DNA from: Pedobacter sp. N36a
Lineage (GTDB): Bacteria; Bacteroidota; Bacteroidia; Sphingobacteriales; Sphingobacteriaceae
Assembly (NCBI RefSeq): GCF_014472395.1
Contig: NZ_JACSZW010000001.1
Coordinates: 310,001 to 374,000 of the forward strand
DNA length: 64,000 nucleotides
Reading direction: 5' to 3'
Shown here: positions 53,419 through 62,300 of the stretch, piece after piece
Position numbering within the stretch: the stretch's first letter is position 1
How the letters are laid out: every line of letters starts with the position of its first letter
Program-made: the position numbers and the translations under genes
Notes under the pieces: generated by a model
What the model was told of the DNA's origin: nothing
The model's input: only the letters and a program-made list of their open reading frames with translations
Database searches by the model: none

Positions 53419-54630
53419 ATGGAACTTCCTATTTACTTAGATAACAATGCGACTACTCCTCTTGATCCAAGGGTATTAGAAGCGATGCTACCATATTTCA
53501 CCAACAAATTTGGTAATGCTGCCAGCCGTAACCACGCTTTTGGATGGGTGGCAGAAGAAGGTGTTGACTACGCTCGTGAACAAGTGGCGAAACTAATTGG
53601 CTGTACTGATAAAGAGATCATCTTTACTTCAGGTGCTACAGAAGCGGACAATTTAGGTATCAAAGGAGTTTACGAAATGTATCAGGACAAAGGTAACCAT
53701 ATCATTACCGCAACTACTGAGCACAAAGCAGTTTTAGATGCCTGTAAACACCTGGAAAAACTAGGTGCTAAAGTAACTTACTTACAAGTGAAAGCTGATG
53801 GTCTGATCGATCTTCAGGAACTTGAAGCTGCAATGACTGAACAAACGATTTTAGTAACCATCATGTATGGTAACAATGAGATCGGCGTAATTCAGCCAGT
53901 TAAAGAAATTTCTGCTATTGCCCATAAGCATGGTGCATTATTCATGACTGATGCGACACAAACTGTAGGAAAAATTCCTGTAGACGTAAACGCTGATGGT
54001 ATTGACTTAATGGCATTTTCAGCACATAAAATGTATGGCCCTAAAGGCGTTGGTGCATTATATGTACGCCGCAAAAACCCAAGGGTTAAAGTAACTGCAC
54101 AGATCGATGGTGGCGGTCATGAGCGCGGTATGCGTTCAGGAACATTAAATGTACCTGGTATCGTTGGTTTAGGTAAAGCATGTGAACTTTGCCGTTTGGA
54201 AATGGATGAAGAAGCAAAACGTTTATCTGCATTAAGAGATAAATTAGAGGGCGCTTTGTCTCAAATGGAAGAGAGTTATGTGAATGGTAACACAGCACAC
54301 CGTTTGCCGCATGTAGCGAATATTTCCTTCAAATATGTAGAGGGTGAAGGCTTGATGATGTCAATGAAAGACCTTGCAGTATCTTCAGGATCTGCTTGTA
54401 CTTCCGCTTCATTAGAACCTTCTTATGTATTAAAAAGCTTAGGTCTTTCTGATGATTTAGCACACTCTTCTATCCGTTTCGGATTGGGTCGTTTCACGAC
54501 TGAAGAAGAAATTGACTTCGCTATTGAGCACACTAAAGCAGCAGTAAATCACTTAAGAGAACTTTCTCCACTATGGGAAATGTTTAAAGAAGGAATTGAC
54601 TTAAGTAAAATTGAATGGGCTGAGCACTAA
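53419..54630 (+). CDS. iscS: Cysteine desulfurase
   Basis: PLP enzyme that releases sulfur from cysteine for Fe-S cluster assembly. The 403-residue protein has [14 protein letters not shown] at the start, the PLP lysine in [11 protein letters not shown] and catalytic C327 in [10 protein letters not shown], the IscS-type long loop. First gene of an iscS-iscU-iscA cluster without iscR, hscAB or ferredoxin genes following. Confidence 0.96.
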   Translation: MELPIYLDNNATTPLDPRVLEAMLPYFTNKFGNAASRNHAFGWVAEEGVDYAREQVAKLIGCTDKEIIFTSGATEADNLGIKGVYEMYQDKGNHIITATTEHKAVLDACKHLEKLGAKVTYLQVKADGLIDLQELEAAMTEQTILVTIMYGNNEIGVIQPVKEISAIAHKHGALFMTDATQTVGKIPVDVNADGIDLMAFSAHKMYGPKGVGALYVRRKNPRVKVTAQIDGGGHERGMRSGTLNVPGIVGLGKACELCRLEMDEEAKRLSALRDKLEGALSQMEESYVNGNTAHRLPHVANISFKYVEGEGLMMSMKDLAVSSGSACTSASLEPSYVLKSLGLSDDLAHSSIRFGLGRFTTEEEIDFAIEHTKAAVNHLRELSPLWEMFKEGIDLSKIEWAEH

Positions 54631-54696
54631 GCTGCACCCATTAATAAACAATATTTAAATACAATCCCCGGAGACGGAGATTTGGAGGAAAACAAA

Positions 54697-55110
54697 ATGG
54701 CATACTCAGAAAAAGTAATGGAACATTATACCAACCCTAGAAATGTTGGTACTTTAAATAAAGATAGCAAGAATGTCGGAACAGGATTAGTTGGCGCACC
54801 TGAGTGCGGTGACGTAATGCGCCTGCAGATTGAAGTAGATGACAACAATGTGATCACAGATGCAAAATTCAAAACCTTTGGTTGCGGATCTGCAATTGCT
54901 TCTTCTTCTTTAGCTACAGAATGGTTAAAAGGAAAAACTGTAGATGAGGCTTTGACCATCGACAATATGGACATCGTGGAAGAATTGGCTTTGCCGCCGG
55001 TAAAAATCCACTGTTCAGTATTGGCTGAAGATGCGATCAAATCTGCAATTAACGATTACCGTGTTAAAAACGGTATGGAGCCAATTGCAATGCCTAAATC
55101 TCATCACTAA
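54697..55110 (+). CDS. iscU: Iron-sulfur cluster scaffold IscU
   Basis: Scaffold on which Fe-S clusters are built. The 137-residue protein has the three cluster ligands C37 (GAPECGDVM), C63 (FGCGSAI) and C106 (KIHCSVLAE); LPPVKIHC is the chaperone-binding motif even though no hscA gene is nearby. A clear GGAGG Shine-Dalgarno-like sequence (54684-54688) precedes ATG 54697, rare in this window; it excludes TTG 54682 as the start. Confidence 0.97.
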   Translation: MAYSEKVMEHYTNPRNVGTLNKDSKNVGTGLVGAPECGDVMRLQIEVDDNNVITDAKFKTFGCGSAIASSSLATEWLKGKTVDEALTIDNMDIVEELALPPVKIHCSVLAEDAIKSAINDYRVKNGMEPIAMPKSHH

Positions 55111-55169
55111 TTTCAATCATAGTTTGGCAGGCAATGGATTTGTGATGCTAAACTTTAATTTTTAAAACG

Positions 55170-55496
55170 ATGATTACGATAACCGATAAAGCAAAAAGCA
55201 AAATTGATCACCTGATGCAAGATGCGCAGATGGATGATACTTATTTTTTGCGCGTCTCTGTAAAAGGTGGAGGTTGCTCTGGTTTATCATACAATTTAGA
55301 TTTTGATAACGAAGAAAAAACCGGAGATCAGTTTTTCGAAGACAGAGGAATCAGGATAGCATTAGACATGAAATCCTTCCTTTATCTTGCCGGTACTGAA
55401 CTTGACTTTTCAGATGGTCTAAACGGAAAAGGATTTAATTTCCATAACCCTAACGCCAGTCGTTCCTGCGGTTGTGGCGAGAGTTTCTCTGTTTAA
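55170..55496 (+). CDS. iscA: Iron-sulfur assembly protein IscA/HesB family
   Basis: A-type Fe-S carrier of 108 residues with the three conserved Cys: C36 (GGGCSGLSY), C100 and C102 (SCGCGESF). Third gene of the isc cluster, 59 bp after iscU, closed by a terminator. Confidence 0.95.
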   Translation: MITITDKAKSKIDHLMQDAQMDDTYFLRVSVKGGGCSGLSYNLDFDNEEKTGDQFFEDRGIRIALDMKSFLYLAGTELDFSDGLNGKGFNFHNPNASRSCGCGESFSV

Positions 55497-55516
55497 TTCC
55501 TAAACCTTATTGATTT

Positions 55517-55542
55517 AAAAGGGCACTGATGTGCCCTTTTTT
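55517..55542 (+). terminator. Intrinsic terminator of isc operon
   Basis: Perfect stem AAAAGGGCAC/GTGCCCTTTT, loop TGAT, then T-run. Confidence 0.92.
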
Positions 55543-55611
55543 CATGAACTGATTTTTTCTTTACAAAGAAAAGTTTATCATTGTTCCTCCAATCAAACAA
55601 AATAAATTACC

Positions 55612-57519
55612 ATGGTAACATTTAATGAGTTTTCTACCGTCCCAAGTCTCTTGAGAAATGTGGTGGAAAACATCCATAAACCCACCGAGACTTTTCTCAT
55701 TCACAAGAAGAATGCAGACTGGGAAGAAATCTCATTTGAAACCACACTGGAACGTGCAGATGCTGTAGCTTCATTTTTCCTCGACAAAGGAATTGTTAAA
55801 GGTGACCGGATGGGCTTAATGATCGAAAACTCTCCAGACTATGTTTACTATGATCAGGGGATCCAGCAGATTGGTGCAATTAACGTTTCCATCTACCCTA
55901 CGCTATCCGAACAAGAAGTTACTTATATCATCAATGATTCAGGAATCAGAGCAATTCTGATCGGCAATCCTTTTCTATATAAAAAAGTAACCAAAATAGC
56001 AGAGAACTGTAGAAACCTGGAATATATCATCCCAGTTTTTCCAGATTATCAAAAGATTGCTTTGCCAGAAGGAATGAAGGCAGAAATCATCCCTTTTTCT
56101 ACGTTACTGGAAAGTCCGGTGAGCGAGGAAAGACGTGCGGAGATTACCCACATTCGTGAATCCCTGCGCCCTTCAGATACCTCCTCACTCATTTATACTT
56201 CCGGTACTACAGGCACACCAAAAGGAGTCGTCCTTTCGCACAACAACTTTGTACAAAACGTGAAAGTTTGCTTGCAGCAAATCCCTATCATCGACGAAAC
56301 AGAAACTTTTTTATCTTTCCTACCCCTATCTCATGTGTTTGAGCGTACAGCAACCTACCATGTCTGCTGTGCCCAGGGTTGTAAGATTGCTTATGCACAA
56401 AGTTTAGAGCTGCTGGCCAAAAACATGGCAGAGATCAAACCAACGGTGATGAGCTGCGTGCCTCGATTATTGGAGAGAATCCACGACAAAGCCATCAAAA
56501 GCGGTACTGCAGACGGTGGCCTCAAAGCAAAAATTTTCCTTTGGGCTTTAGACATCGGACAAGAATACCGCAGCGAAAAAGAAGCAGGTAGAACCCCTGG
56601 CTTGGTCTTATCGGCTAAAAAAGCAATTGCCGAAAAACTGGTATTCAGCAAAATCAAAGAAAAAACCGGTGGCCGCTTAAAATTCATGCTATCCGGCGGT
56701 GCAGCATTGCCTAAAAATGTAGGTGAGTTTTTCGGAAACCTAGGCATTAAAGTTCTGGAAGGTTTTGGCCTGACAGAGACTTCCCCGGTAATGGCTGTTA
56801 CGGAATACCACAGGCAAGTTTATGGTACCGTTGGCCGTGTCATTCCAGGTATTGAGATCGGCATTCAAAATGTAGAAACTAAAGAAATTATTAATATTCA
56901 AACGCATGAAACCTTTCAGGAGGATTTTGAATGTGCAGAAGGCGAAATCATTGTCCGCGGACATTGTGTGATGCAAGGCTATTTTAACAAGCCTGCAGAA
57001 ACCGCAGAAGCCATTGATAAAGACAATTGGTTCCACACCGGTGACATTGGCCGTTTTTACAAAGGAAATCTCCAGATCACCGACCGTTTAAAAAACATGA
57101 TCGTCAATGCTTACGGTAAAAATGTATACCCTACTCCGGTAGAAAACATTTACCTGAAAAGTCCTAAAATCGAACAATTGTTCCTTATTGGTGATAAAAG
57201 AGAATACCTGACCGCCATTGTTATTCCAAATAGAGAAACGCTGCAGGAGGAATTTAAATTAACAGAATCCTTTTTCCAGCAGCCGCAGCTATTTATTGAA
57301 GATAAAGAAATCATCGACTGGATGGCTAAAGACATCAAAAAACTCTCTAACGAGCTGGCCAAGTTTGAGCGCATCAAGAACTTCAAGATCAAAAGAAACC
57401 CTTTTAGCATTGAAGATGGAGAACTTACGCCAACCATGAAAGCAAAAAGAAAGGTAATTGAAAGTAAGTATGCCACAAACATCGACGAGATGTATCAGGA
57501 AGAAGTGGAGGCCGACTAA
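55612..57519 (+). CDS. Long-chain acyl-CoA synthetase (AMP-dependent)
   Basis: Adenylate-forming ligase of 635 residues activating fatty acids as CoA thioesters. ATP motif LIYTSGTTGTPKGVVLSH (about 192-209), then GFGLTETSPVM and the hinge DRLKNMIVNAYGKNVYP followed by the C-terminal lysine region near PTMKAKRKV. It resembles the FadD15/FAA1-like long-chain group. Single gene between isc and lysS. Confidence 0.92.
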   Translation: MVTFNEFSTVPSLLRNVVENIHKPTETFLIHKKNADWEEISFETTLERADAVASFFLDKGIVKGDRMGLMIENSPDYVYYDQGIQQIGAINVSIYPTLSEQEVTYIINDSGIRAILIGNPFLYKKVTKIAENCRNLEYIIPVFPDYQKIALPEGMKAEIIPFSTLLESPVSEERRAEITHIRESLRPSDTSSLIYTSGTTGTPKGVVLSHNNFVQNVKVCLQQIPIIDETETFLSFLPLSHVFERTATYHVCCAQGCKIAYAQSLELLAKNMAEIKPTVMSCVPRLLERIHDKAIKSGTADGGLKAKIFLWALDIGQEYRSEKEAGRTPGLVLSAKKAIAEKLVFSKIKEKTGGRLKFMLSGGAALPKNVGEFFGNLGIKVLEGFGLTETSPVMAVTEYHRQVYGTVGRVIPGIEIGIQNVETKEIINIQTHETFQEDFECAEGEIIVRGHCVMQGYFNKPAETAEAIDKDNWFHTGDIGRFYKGNLQITDRLKNMIVNAYGKNVYPTPVENIYLKSPKIEQLFLIGDKREYLTAIVIPNRETLQEEFKLTESFFQQPQLFIEDKEIIDWMAKDIKKLSNELAKFERIKNFKIKRNPFSIEDGELTPTMKAKRKVIESKYATNIDEMYQEEVEAD

Positions 57520-57572
57520 AACTCCTTTTATAACAAATGTTATATTAATGCCTCCTTTAATCGTTTAAAAAC

Positions 57573-57613
57573 CTCACAAATCACTATTTTTGTGAGATCA
57601 CAGAATTCTGTGA
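57573..57613. promoter_or_regulatory. Alternating TCACA/TGTGA half-site array around the lysS promoter
   Basis: Two dyads lie side by side: CTCACAAA (57573-57580) / TTTGTGAG (57589-57596) and the perfect 16-bp palindrome TCACAGAATTCTGTGA (57598-57613). They overlap an exact -7 box TATTTTTG (57585-57592). The first could also be a hairpin ending the upstream gene. An operator for a regulator of lysS is the more interesting reading. Confidence 0.4.
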
Positions 57614-57668
57614 ATATAATCAGCATAAAATAAACCTTTTCCGGCAAGAGGCCGGACAGATCACAAAT

Positions 57669-59390
57669 ATGAGTACAGGACTATCAGAACAAGAGTTGTT
57701 GCGTAGAAATTCGCTAAACCAACTTCGTGAATTAGGGATCGATCCCTACCCTGCTGAAGCATTTGAAATCAATGCCCATGCCGCAGATATTTTAGCTAAC
57801 TACGAAAGAGATAAGACTGCCTATAAGAACATCAGCATTGCAGGCCGTATCATGACCCGCAGAATTATGGGGAGTGCTGCCTTCGTAGAATTGCAAGATT
57901 CGACAGGAAGAATACAAGTTTACTTAAAAAGAGACGAGTTGTGCCCTGATGAAGATAAAACCTTATACAATACCGTATTCAAGAAGTTATTGGATCTGGG
58001 CGACTTTATAGGCGTAAAAGGCTATGTTTTCACTACCCAGACTGGTGAGATCTCTGTACACCTTACAGAATTTAAATTGTTATCAAAATCCTTGAAGCCT
58101 TTACCAGTGGTAAAACGCGATGAGGAAGGAAATATTTACGATGGTTTTACTGATCCGGAATTGCGCTACAGACAGCGTTATGTGGATCTTACGGTAAACC
58201 CTGGATACAAACAGATTTTCATCAACCGTTCAAAAGTCATCAATACGATGAGAAACTACTTTGATGAACAAGGTTGGATGGAAGTAGAAACTCCGATTCT
58301 TCAGCCAATTCACGGTGGTGCAGCGGCGCGTCCATTTGCGACACACCACAACACCCTGGATATGCCTTTATACCTGCGTATTGCGAATGAGCTTTACCTG
58401 AAAAGGTTAATTGTAGCTGGTTTCGACGGCGTTTATGAGTTCGGTAAAATGTTCAGAAATGAAGGGATGGACCGTACGCATAACCCGGAATATACCGCAA
58501 TGGAAATTTATGTAGCCTACAAAGACTACATCTGGATGATGGCCATGGTAGAAGAATGCCTGGAAAGAATCACGGTAGCGATTCATGGGAAAGCAGAAAT
58601 TGAAGTAGGTAAACACAAAATCAATTTCGAAGGTCCTTATGAAAAACTGACCATGTATGAGTCTATTCAGAAGTATACAGATATCGATGTATCTGGTATG
58701 ACGGAAGATCAGATCAGAGCAGTTTGTAAAAGCCTGAATATTGAGGTAGATAGCTCTATGGGCAGAGGAAAGCTGATAGATGAGTTGTTCAGCGAAAAAG
58801 TTGAAGCCAACTTAATCCAGCCTACTTACATCACGGATTATCCTTTGGAGATGACTCCATTGGCTAAAAAACACAGAAGCAAAGAAGGCCTGGTAGAAAG
58901 ATTTGAGCTGTTTGTAAACGGCAAGGAAATTGCCAATGCTTATTCTGAGCTGAATGATCCTATTGATCAGAAAGAGCGTTTGGTAGAACAATTGAAACTT
59001 TCTGAAAGAGGTGATGATGAAGCGATGGCCATGGATGAAGATTTCCTTCGTGCATTGGAATATGGTATGCCTCCTACCTCAGGTTTAGGTGTGGGTATCG
59101 ACAGATTGGTGATGTTAATGACGAACCAGTCAACCATCCAGGAAGTTTTATTCTTCCCTCAGATGAGACCAGAGAAAAAAGCGAAAGTAACTACTGATGA
59201 AGATTTCGTAAATGCAGGTATTCCAGCAGAATGGGTTCCTGTGATCAGAAAGATGAACATCAATACGATTGAAGAGTTGAAAGCGGCGAATCCAAATAAG
59301 GTATTTAACGACTTAGGGGGAATGCGCAAGAAACTGAAGCTGGAATTAACGATGCCTTCAAAAGAGGCTGTTGAAGCTTGGTTTGCTTAA
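57669..59390 (+). CDS. lysS: Lysyl-tRNA synthetase (class II) with C-terminal extension
   Basis: Charges tRNA-Lys. The 573-residue protein has the N-terminal OB anticodon-binding domain (about 55-150: ISIAGRIMTRRIMGSAAFVELQD in part), class II motifs (FRNEGMDRTHNPEYTAMEIY, and GLGVGIDRLVMLM as motif 3), and about 70 extra C-terminal residues (from about 505) absent from E. coli LysS; the NINTIEELKAANPNKVFNDLG segment resembles a helix-hairpin-helix. This tail is typical of Bacteroidetes enzymes as far as I recall. Single gene ended by a terminator. Confidence 0.95.
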   Translation: MSTGLSEQELLRRNSLNQLRELGIDPYPAEAFEINAHAADILANYERDKTAYKNISIAGRIMTRRIMGSAAFVELQDSTGRIQVYLKRDELCPDEDKTLYNTVFKKLLDLGDFIGVKGYVFTTQTGEISVHLTEFKLLSKSLKPLPVVKRDEEGNIYDGFTDPELRYRQRYVDLTVNPGYKQIFINRSKVINTMRNYFDEQGWMEVETPILQPIHGGAAARPFATHHNTLDMPLYLRIANELYLKRLIVAGFDGVYEFGKMFRNEGMDRTHNPEYTAMEIYVAYKDYIWMMAMVEECLERITVAIHGKAEIEVGKHKINFEGPYEKLTMYESIQKYTDIDVSGMTEDQIRAVCKSLNIEVDSSMGRGKLIDELFSEKVEANLIQPTYITDYPLEMTPLAKKHRSKEGLVERFELFVNGKEIANAYSELNDPIDQKERLVEQLKLSERGDDEAMAMDEDFLRALEYGMPPTSGLGVGIDRLVMLMTNQSTIQEVLFFPQMRPEKKAKVTTDEDFVNAGIPAEWVPVIRKMNINTIEELKAANPNKVFNDLGGMRKKLKLELTMPSKEAVEAWFA

Positions 59391-59410
59391 CAAACACATA
59401 ACATAAACTT

Positions 59411-59447
59411 AAAGGCTTGCTGCATAATTTGTAGTAAGCCTTTTTTA
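59411..59447 (+). terminator. Intrinsic terminator of lysS
   Basis: AAAGGCTTGCTGC pairs with GTAGTAAGCCTTT (two G-T wobbles), followed by T-run. Confidence 0.8.
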
Positions 59448-59476
59448 ATTTTAGGCATATTTAAAACCTAGAAATC

Positions 59477-59689
59477 ATGTACAGCTCAAGTTTAGAAATC
59501 ACAGACAACGAATACTGCATCAAACTCAACAAAGAAGATTTTGACTTGACACTGATCCGTCAGCTGATCACCAGAATCCAGTCGGAGCAATTGTTCTTCA
59601 GTAGAAAAAAAGACGATATGGAGGATGATATTATCAGCAGATCCAATCAGGATAACTACGAGAACTTTGACAGATTAAGTGAAAAATAA
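59477..59689 (+). CDS. Small hypothetical protein
   Basis: Seventy residues, no recognised domain. The pattern of an N-terminal strand followed by a long helix (FDLTLIRQLITRIQSEQLFF) and a disordered acidic tail suggests a small helical or dimerising protein. It is bracketed by two terminators, so it is a separate, likely real transcript. Confidence 0.6.
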   Translation: MYSSSLEITDNEYCIKLNKEDFDLTLIRQLITRIQSEQLFFSRKKDDMEDDIISRSNQDNYENFDRLSEK

Positions 59690-59715
59690 AAAGCCACATT
59701 TTCATGTGGCTTTTT
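59688..59715. terminator. Bidirectional intrinsic terminator
   Basis: Stem AAAAGCCACAT/ATGTGGCTTTT with a 4-nt loop, between the small protein gene and the convergent TPR-type gene. Confidence 0.88.
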
Positions 59716-59735
59716 ATTAATTCTTTTAATATTTC

Positions 59736-60275
59736 CTATTTATATCTTACTTGTTGTTGTCTGTCCATCATTCCCATCTGATCTTTCATTTGTTTGATCT
59801 GGTCAGCAAGTAATTTATTCTTATCGGCTTTTTTCGCTTCTGCTAAATACATCTGCGCTTCTCTTTTATTTCTCTTTCCCATTGCAATTCCCGCAAGGCT
59901 TAACTTGGCCAATGCGATGTTGTGATCCATAGTCATTCCTAAAGTAAGTGCTTTCTTAAAGTACTTCTCAGAAGCCATTGGTGCTTTTCTCGATTCAATT
60001 AAACCGATCAGCAAGTTGTAATAACCATGCTGTGCTCTGATCAATTGTTTTTCATAATCAGTGATTCTTCTTAAGAAAACTTCCGATTTCGGCATGTTGT
60101 CTTTTCTCAAATACCACTGTGCAAGCAACATATTCTCATTGAAGAAGTAAGTTACCAGGATTAAAAGACTGATGAAAAATGCTAAAATTCCCCATCCCCA
60201 TAAACCGAAGACCATCAGGGCGATGGCCCCTCCTAACACTGCGAAGCCTATAATAAGGCGAACTATATTTGGCAT
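59736..60275 (-). CDS. Two-helix membrane protein with TPR-like cytoplasmic region
   Basis: Protein of 179 residues with two N-terminal membrane helices (about 4-22 and 26-46) and a helical domain (about 50-165) with TPR-like pairs (EKYFKKALTLGMTMDHNIALAKLSLAGIA). The C-terminus is Met/Gln-rich (MKDQMGMMDRQQQ). Function is unknown; TPR proteins usually mediate protein contacts. Single gene. Confidence 0.65.
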   Translation of the reverse strand: MPNIVRLIIGFAVLGGAIALMVFGLWGWGILAFFISLLILVTYFFNENMLLAQWYLRKDNMPKSEVFLRRITDYEKQLIRAQHGYYNLLIGLIESRKAPMASEKYFKKALTLGMTMDHNIALAKLSLAGIAMGKRNKREAQMYLAEAKKADKNKLLADQIKQMKDQMGMMDRQQQVRYK

Positions 60276-60399
60276 ATTCCTTTTAAATTATTTTTTGCAA
60301 ATATCGTGTTTATATCACAAAAAGCAGATTTAATTTATAATTTCAATAAAGAAAAGGAGGATGCTCCAGATCAACCTATAAAACCAACCCAAATCTGTG

Positions 60400-60912
60400 A
60401 TGAAAAAGTTAATTACCATTACGCTATTATTATTTGCTATGACAGCCAGTTCACAAGAAATCAACAAGAAAACAAAAGACGCTGCCGGGAATACGACGGG
60501 ATTGATCAATATCTGCAGCAGAGCCGGTTTACAGGCCCTGCCAGAGATGCAGCAACGATATGATGTCGAATATCCGGCTTACCAGCCAGATGCGAATACG
60601 ATCATCGCTTTGCAGCCTTTGATGAAAGGTAAGAAGATCACCATTGTGATGGGTACCTGGTGCGGCGACAGTCAGCTGCAGGTTCCTCATTTTTACAAAA
60701 TAATGGATGCCTTGCATTTCCCAGAAAAAGACATTACCCTGATCTGCGTAGACCATAGCAAGCAAGCGGAAAACGGATTGATCGATGGTATGAACATCAG
60801 TCACGTCCCTACTTTTATTCTTACTCATGAAGGAAAAGAGCTGGGCCGCATCACAGAATCACCAAGAGCAACACTGGAAAAAGATATGTTGAGTATCTTC
60901 GCCAAAAAATAA
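60400..60912 (+). CDS. Secreted thioredoxin-family protein with CxxS motif
   Basis: Exported protein of 170 residues: signal peptide (about 1-17, ending TASSQ) and thioredoxin fold. The active site reads GTWCGDSQLQVPHFYKI, so only the first Cys of CxxC is present (WCGDS), common in one Bacteroidetes group of thioredoxin-like proteins. With a single active Cys it may act in thiol exchange or binding rather than ordinary disulfide reduction. GTG at 60397 immediately precedes the ATG at 60400. ung follows 3 bp later. Confidence 0.8.
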   Translation: MKKLITITLLLFAMTASSQEINKKTKDAAGNTTGLINICSRAGLQALPEMQQRYDVEYPAYQPDANTIIALQPLMKGKKITIVMGTWCGDSQLQVPHFYKIMDALHFPEKDITLICVDHSKQAENGLIDGMNISHVPTFILTHEGKELGRITESPRATLEKDMLSIFAKK

Positions 60913-60915
60913 AAT

Positions 60916-61611
60916 ATGTTTATTGATATAGATAGGCCACTGAATTTAGATAAGAGCTGGCTAACCCATTTGGAACCAGAGTTTGATAAAGCTTATATGA
61001 AAGCTTTAAAAACATTTTTACTGGAGGAAAAGGAACAGGGTCATGAGATCTATCCGAAGACCAATGCCATATTTAATGCCTTAAACCATACACCATTCGA
61101 CAAAGTGAAGGTGGTGATCCTTGGACAGGATCCTTATCATGGTCCCGGACAGGCACATGGCTTATCTTTTTCCGTGCAAAAAGGAGTCACCGTTCCGCCC
61201 TCTTTAAAAAACATTTATAAAGAGCTCAATACTGATATTGAAGGATTCAAAGCACCTGACCATGGAAATCTCAGCCAATGGGCAGATCAAGGAGTACTTT
61301 TGTTAAATGCCACACTTACTGTCAGGGCAAAAACAGCGGGCTCCCACCAGAAAAGAGGCTGGGAAACCTTTACCGACAACATTATTAAAGAATTATCAGA
61401 AAAAAGAACCGGATTGATTTTCATTCTCTGGGGCGCCTATGCGCAAAAGAAAATCGCCTTGATAGAGACGAGTAAACATACCGTGATCACTTCACCTCAC
61501 CCCTCTCCCTTTTCAGCGTACAATGGCTTTTTTGGCAGCAAGCCATTTTCAAAAACAAATGCGCAATTGATCAAAGAAGGAAAAAGCCCGATCAACTGGC
61601 AAATCAGCTAA
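60916..61611 (+). CDS. ung: Uracil-DNA glycosylase
   Basis: Removes uracil from DNA to start base-excision repair. The 231-residue protein has the water-activating loop [19 protein letters not shown] with D72, the [16 protein letters not shown] segment, and the C-terminal [20 protein letters not shown] with catalytic His. It begins 3 bp after the thioredoxin-like gene, so the two are co-transcribed. Confidence 0.97.
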   Translation: MFIDIDRPLNLDKSWLTHLEPEFDKAYMKALKTFLLEEKEQGHEIYPKTNAIFNALNHTPFDKVKVVILGQDPYHGPGQAHGLSFSVQKGVTVPPSLKNIYKELNTDIEGFKAPDHGNLSQWADQGVLLLNATLTVRAKTAGSHQKRGWETFTDNIIKELSEKRTGLIFILWGAYAQKKIALIETSKHTVITSPHPSPFSAYNGFFGSKPFSKTNAQLIKEGKSPINWQIS

Positions 61612-61616
61612 AAACC

Positions 61617-61650
61617 AAAAGGGCTGAAACATCATTGTCTCAGCCCTTTT
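61617..61650. terminator. Bidirectional intrinsic terminator
   Basis: Perfect stem AAAAGGGCTGA/TCAGCCCTTTT, 12-nt loop, between ung and the convergent lrp-type gene. Confidence 0.9.
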
Positions 61651-61692
61651 AATCTTAAAACAGGATCCCCCTGTTTTTCTCCTCCTTGAATA

Positions 61693-62163
61693 TTAGTATT
61701 CCAATGGAACGATTGGTTCTTTCTTTGTCGTAGACATGATCATCATCGTTTGAAAAGTTTTCACCACGGAGATCTTACTGATCTTATCCATAATCAAACG
61801 CTCGTAGGCTTTGATGTCATTCACATACACCTTTAACAGAAAATCTGCTTGTCCGGTTACATGGTGACATTCTGTGATCTCTTTGATTTGATTCACTTCA
61901 TCCAGAAAAATCTGAATCGTGTTGTTCTTATGAAAATCCAATTGAACCTGGATGAAAGTTTTTATTCCTAAACCTAGCTTCTCTTCATCTACCAAGGCAT
62001 GATAACTTTTTATGAAACCCGACATTTCCAGTTTACGTACCCTTTCTAAGGTAGGTGCCGGAGAAAGTCCGATTTCCTGGGATAAAAGAAGGTTGGTAAT
62101 CCTACCGTTTTCTTGTAATAGTTTCAGTATTTTAAAGTCTGTTTTATCTAATTCTGCTGCCAT
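61693..62163 (-). CDS. Lrp/AsnC-family transcriptional regulator
   Basis: Regulator of 156 residues: N-terminal winged HTH (about 5-55: DKTDFKILKLLQENGRITN, LLSQEIGLSPAPTLERVRKL) and the C-terminal RAM domain (about 65-145) with FIQVQLDFHKNN, CHHVTGQADFLLKVYV. The family senses amino acids and is often autoregulated. It is divergent from the mntR-like gene; an 11-bp palindrome overlaps its -7 box. Confidence 0.93.
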   Translation of the reverse strand: MAAELDKTDFKILKLLQENGRITNLLLSQEIGLSPAPTLERVRKLEMSGFIKSYHALVDEEKLGLGIKTFIQVQLDFHKNNTIQIFLDEVNQIKEITECHHVTGQADFLLKVYVNDIKAYERLIMDKISKISVVKTFQTMMIMSTTKKEPIVPLEY

Positions 62164-62181
62164 CTGTGTTTAAAATATGAT

Positions 62182-62213
62182 CAAAGGTAGACTACCAACG
62201 TAAAATCACCAAA
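62182..62213 (-). promoter_or_regulatory. lrp-type gene promoter (TTTG-N20-TACCTTTG) with GGTAGACTACC palindrome
   Basis: -7 TACCTTTG at 62182-62189 and -33 TTTG at 62210-62213, 20 bp apart. The perfect palindrome GGTAGACTACC (62186-62196) overlaps the -7 box and suits autoregulation. Confidence 0.65.
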
Positions 62214-62263
62214 TTTTATTCTACAAATCGTACAAATAATTGTAGTTTATTTCTCTTTAATTT

Positions 62264-62279
62264 TTTAGATTTGTCTAAA
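62264..62279 (+). promoter_or_regulatory. mntR promoter box overlapped by TTTAG-N6-CTAAA operator
   Basis: The -7 box TAGATTTG (62266-62273) is embedded in the dyad TTTAGATTTGTCTAAA (62264-62279), of the kind bound by DtxR/MntR-type metal-dependent repressors. The site lies 21 bp before the MntR-like start codon and would allow Mn/Fe-dependent repression of the regulator-transporter operon. Confidence 0.55.
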
Positions 62280-62300
62280 CATTTAGTTAGATACACAAAA

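Noticed and set aside
60306..60563. 85-codon frame upstream of and overlapping the thioredoxin-like gene
   Set aside because: Different frame from the protein with a signal peptide and thioredoxin motif; reads as low-complexity sequence without a family.
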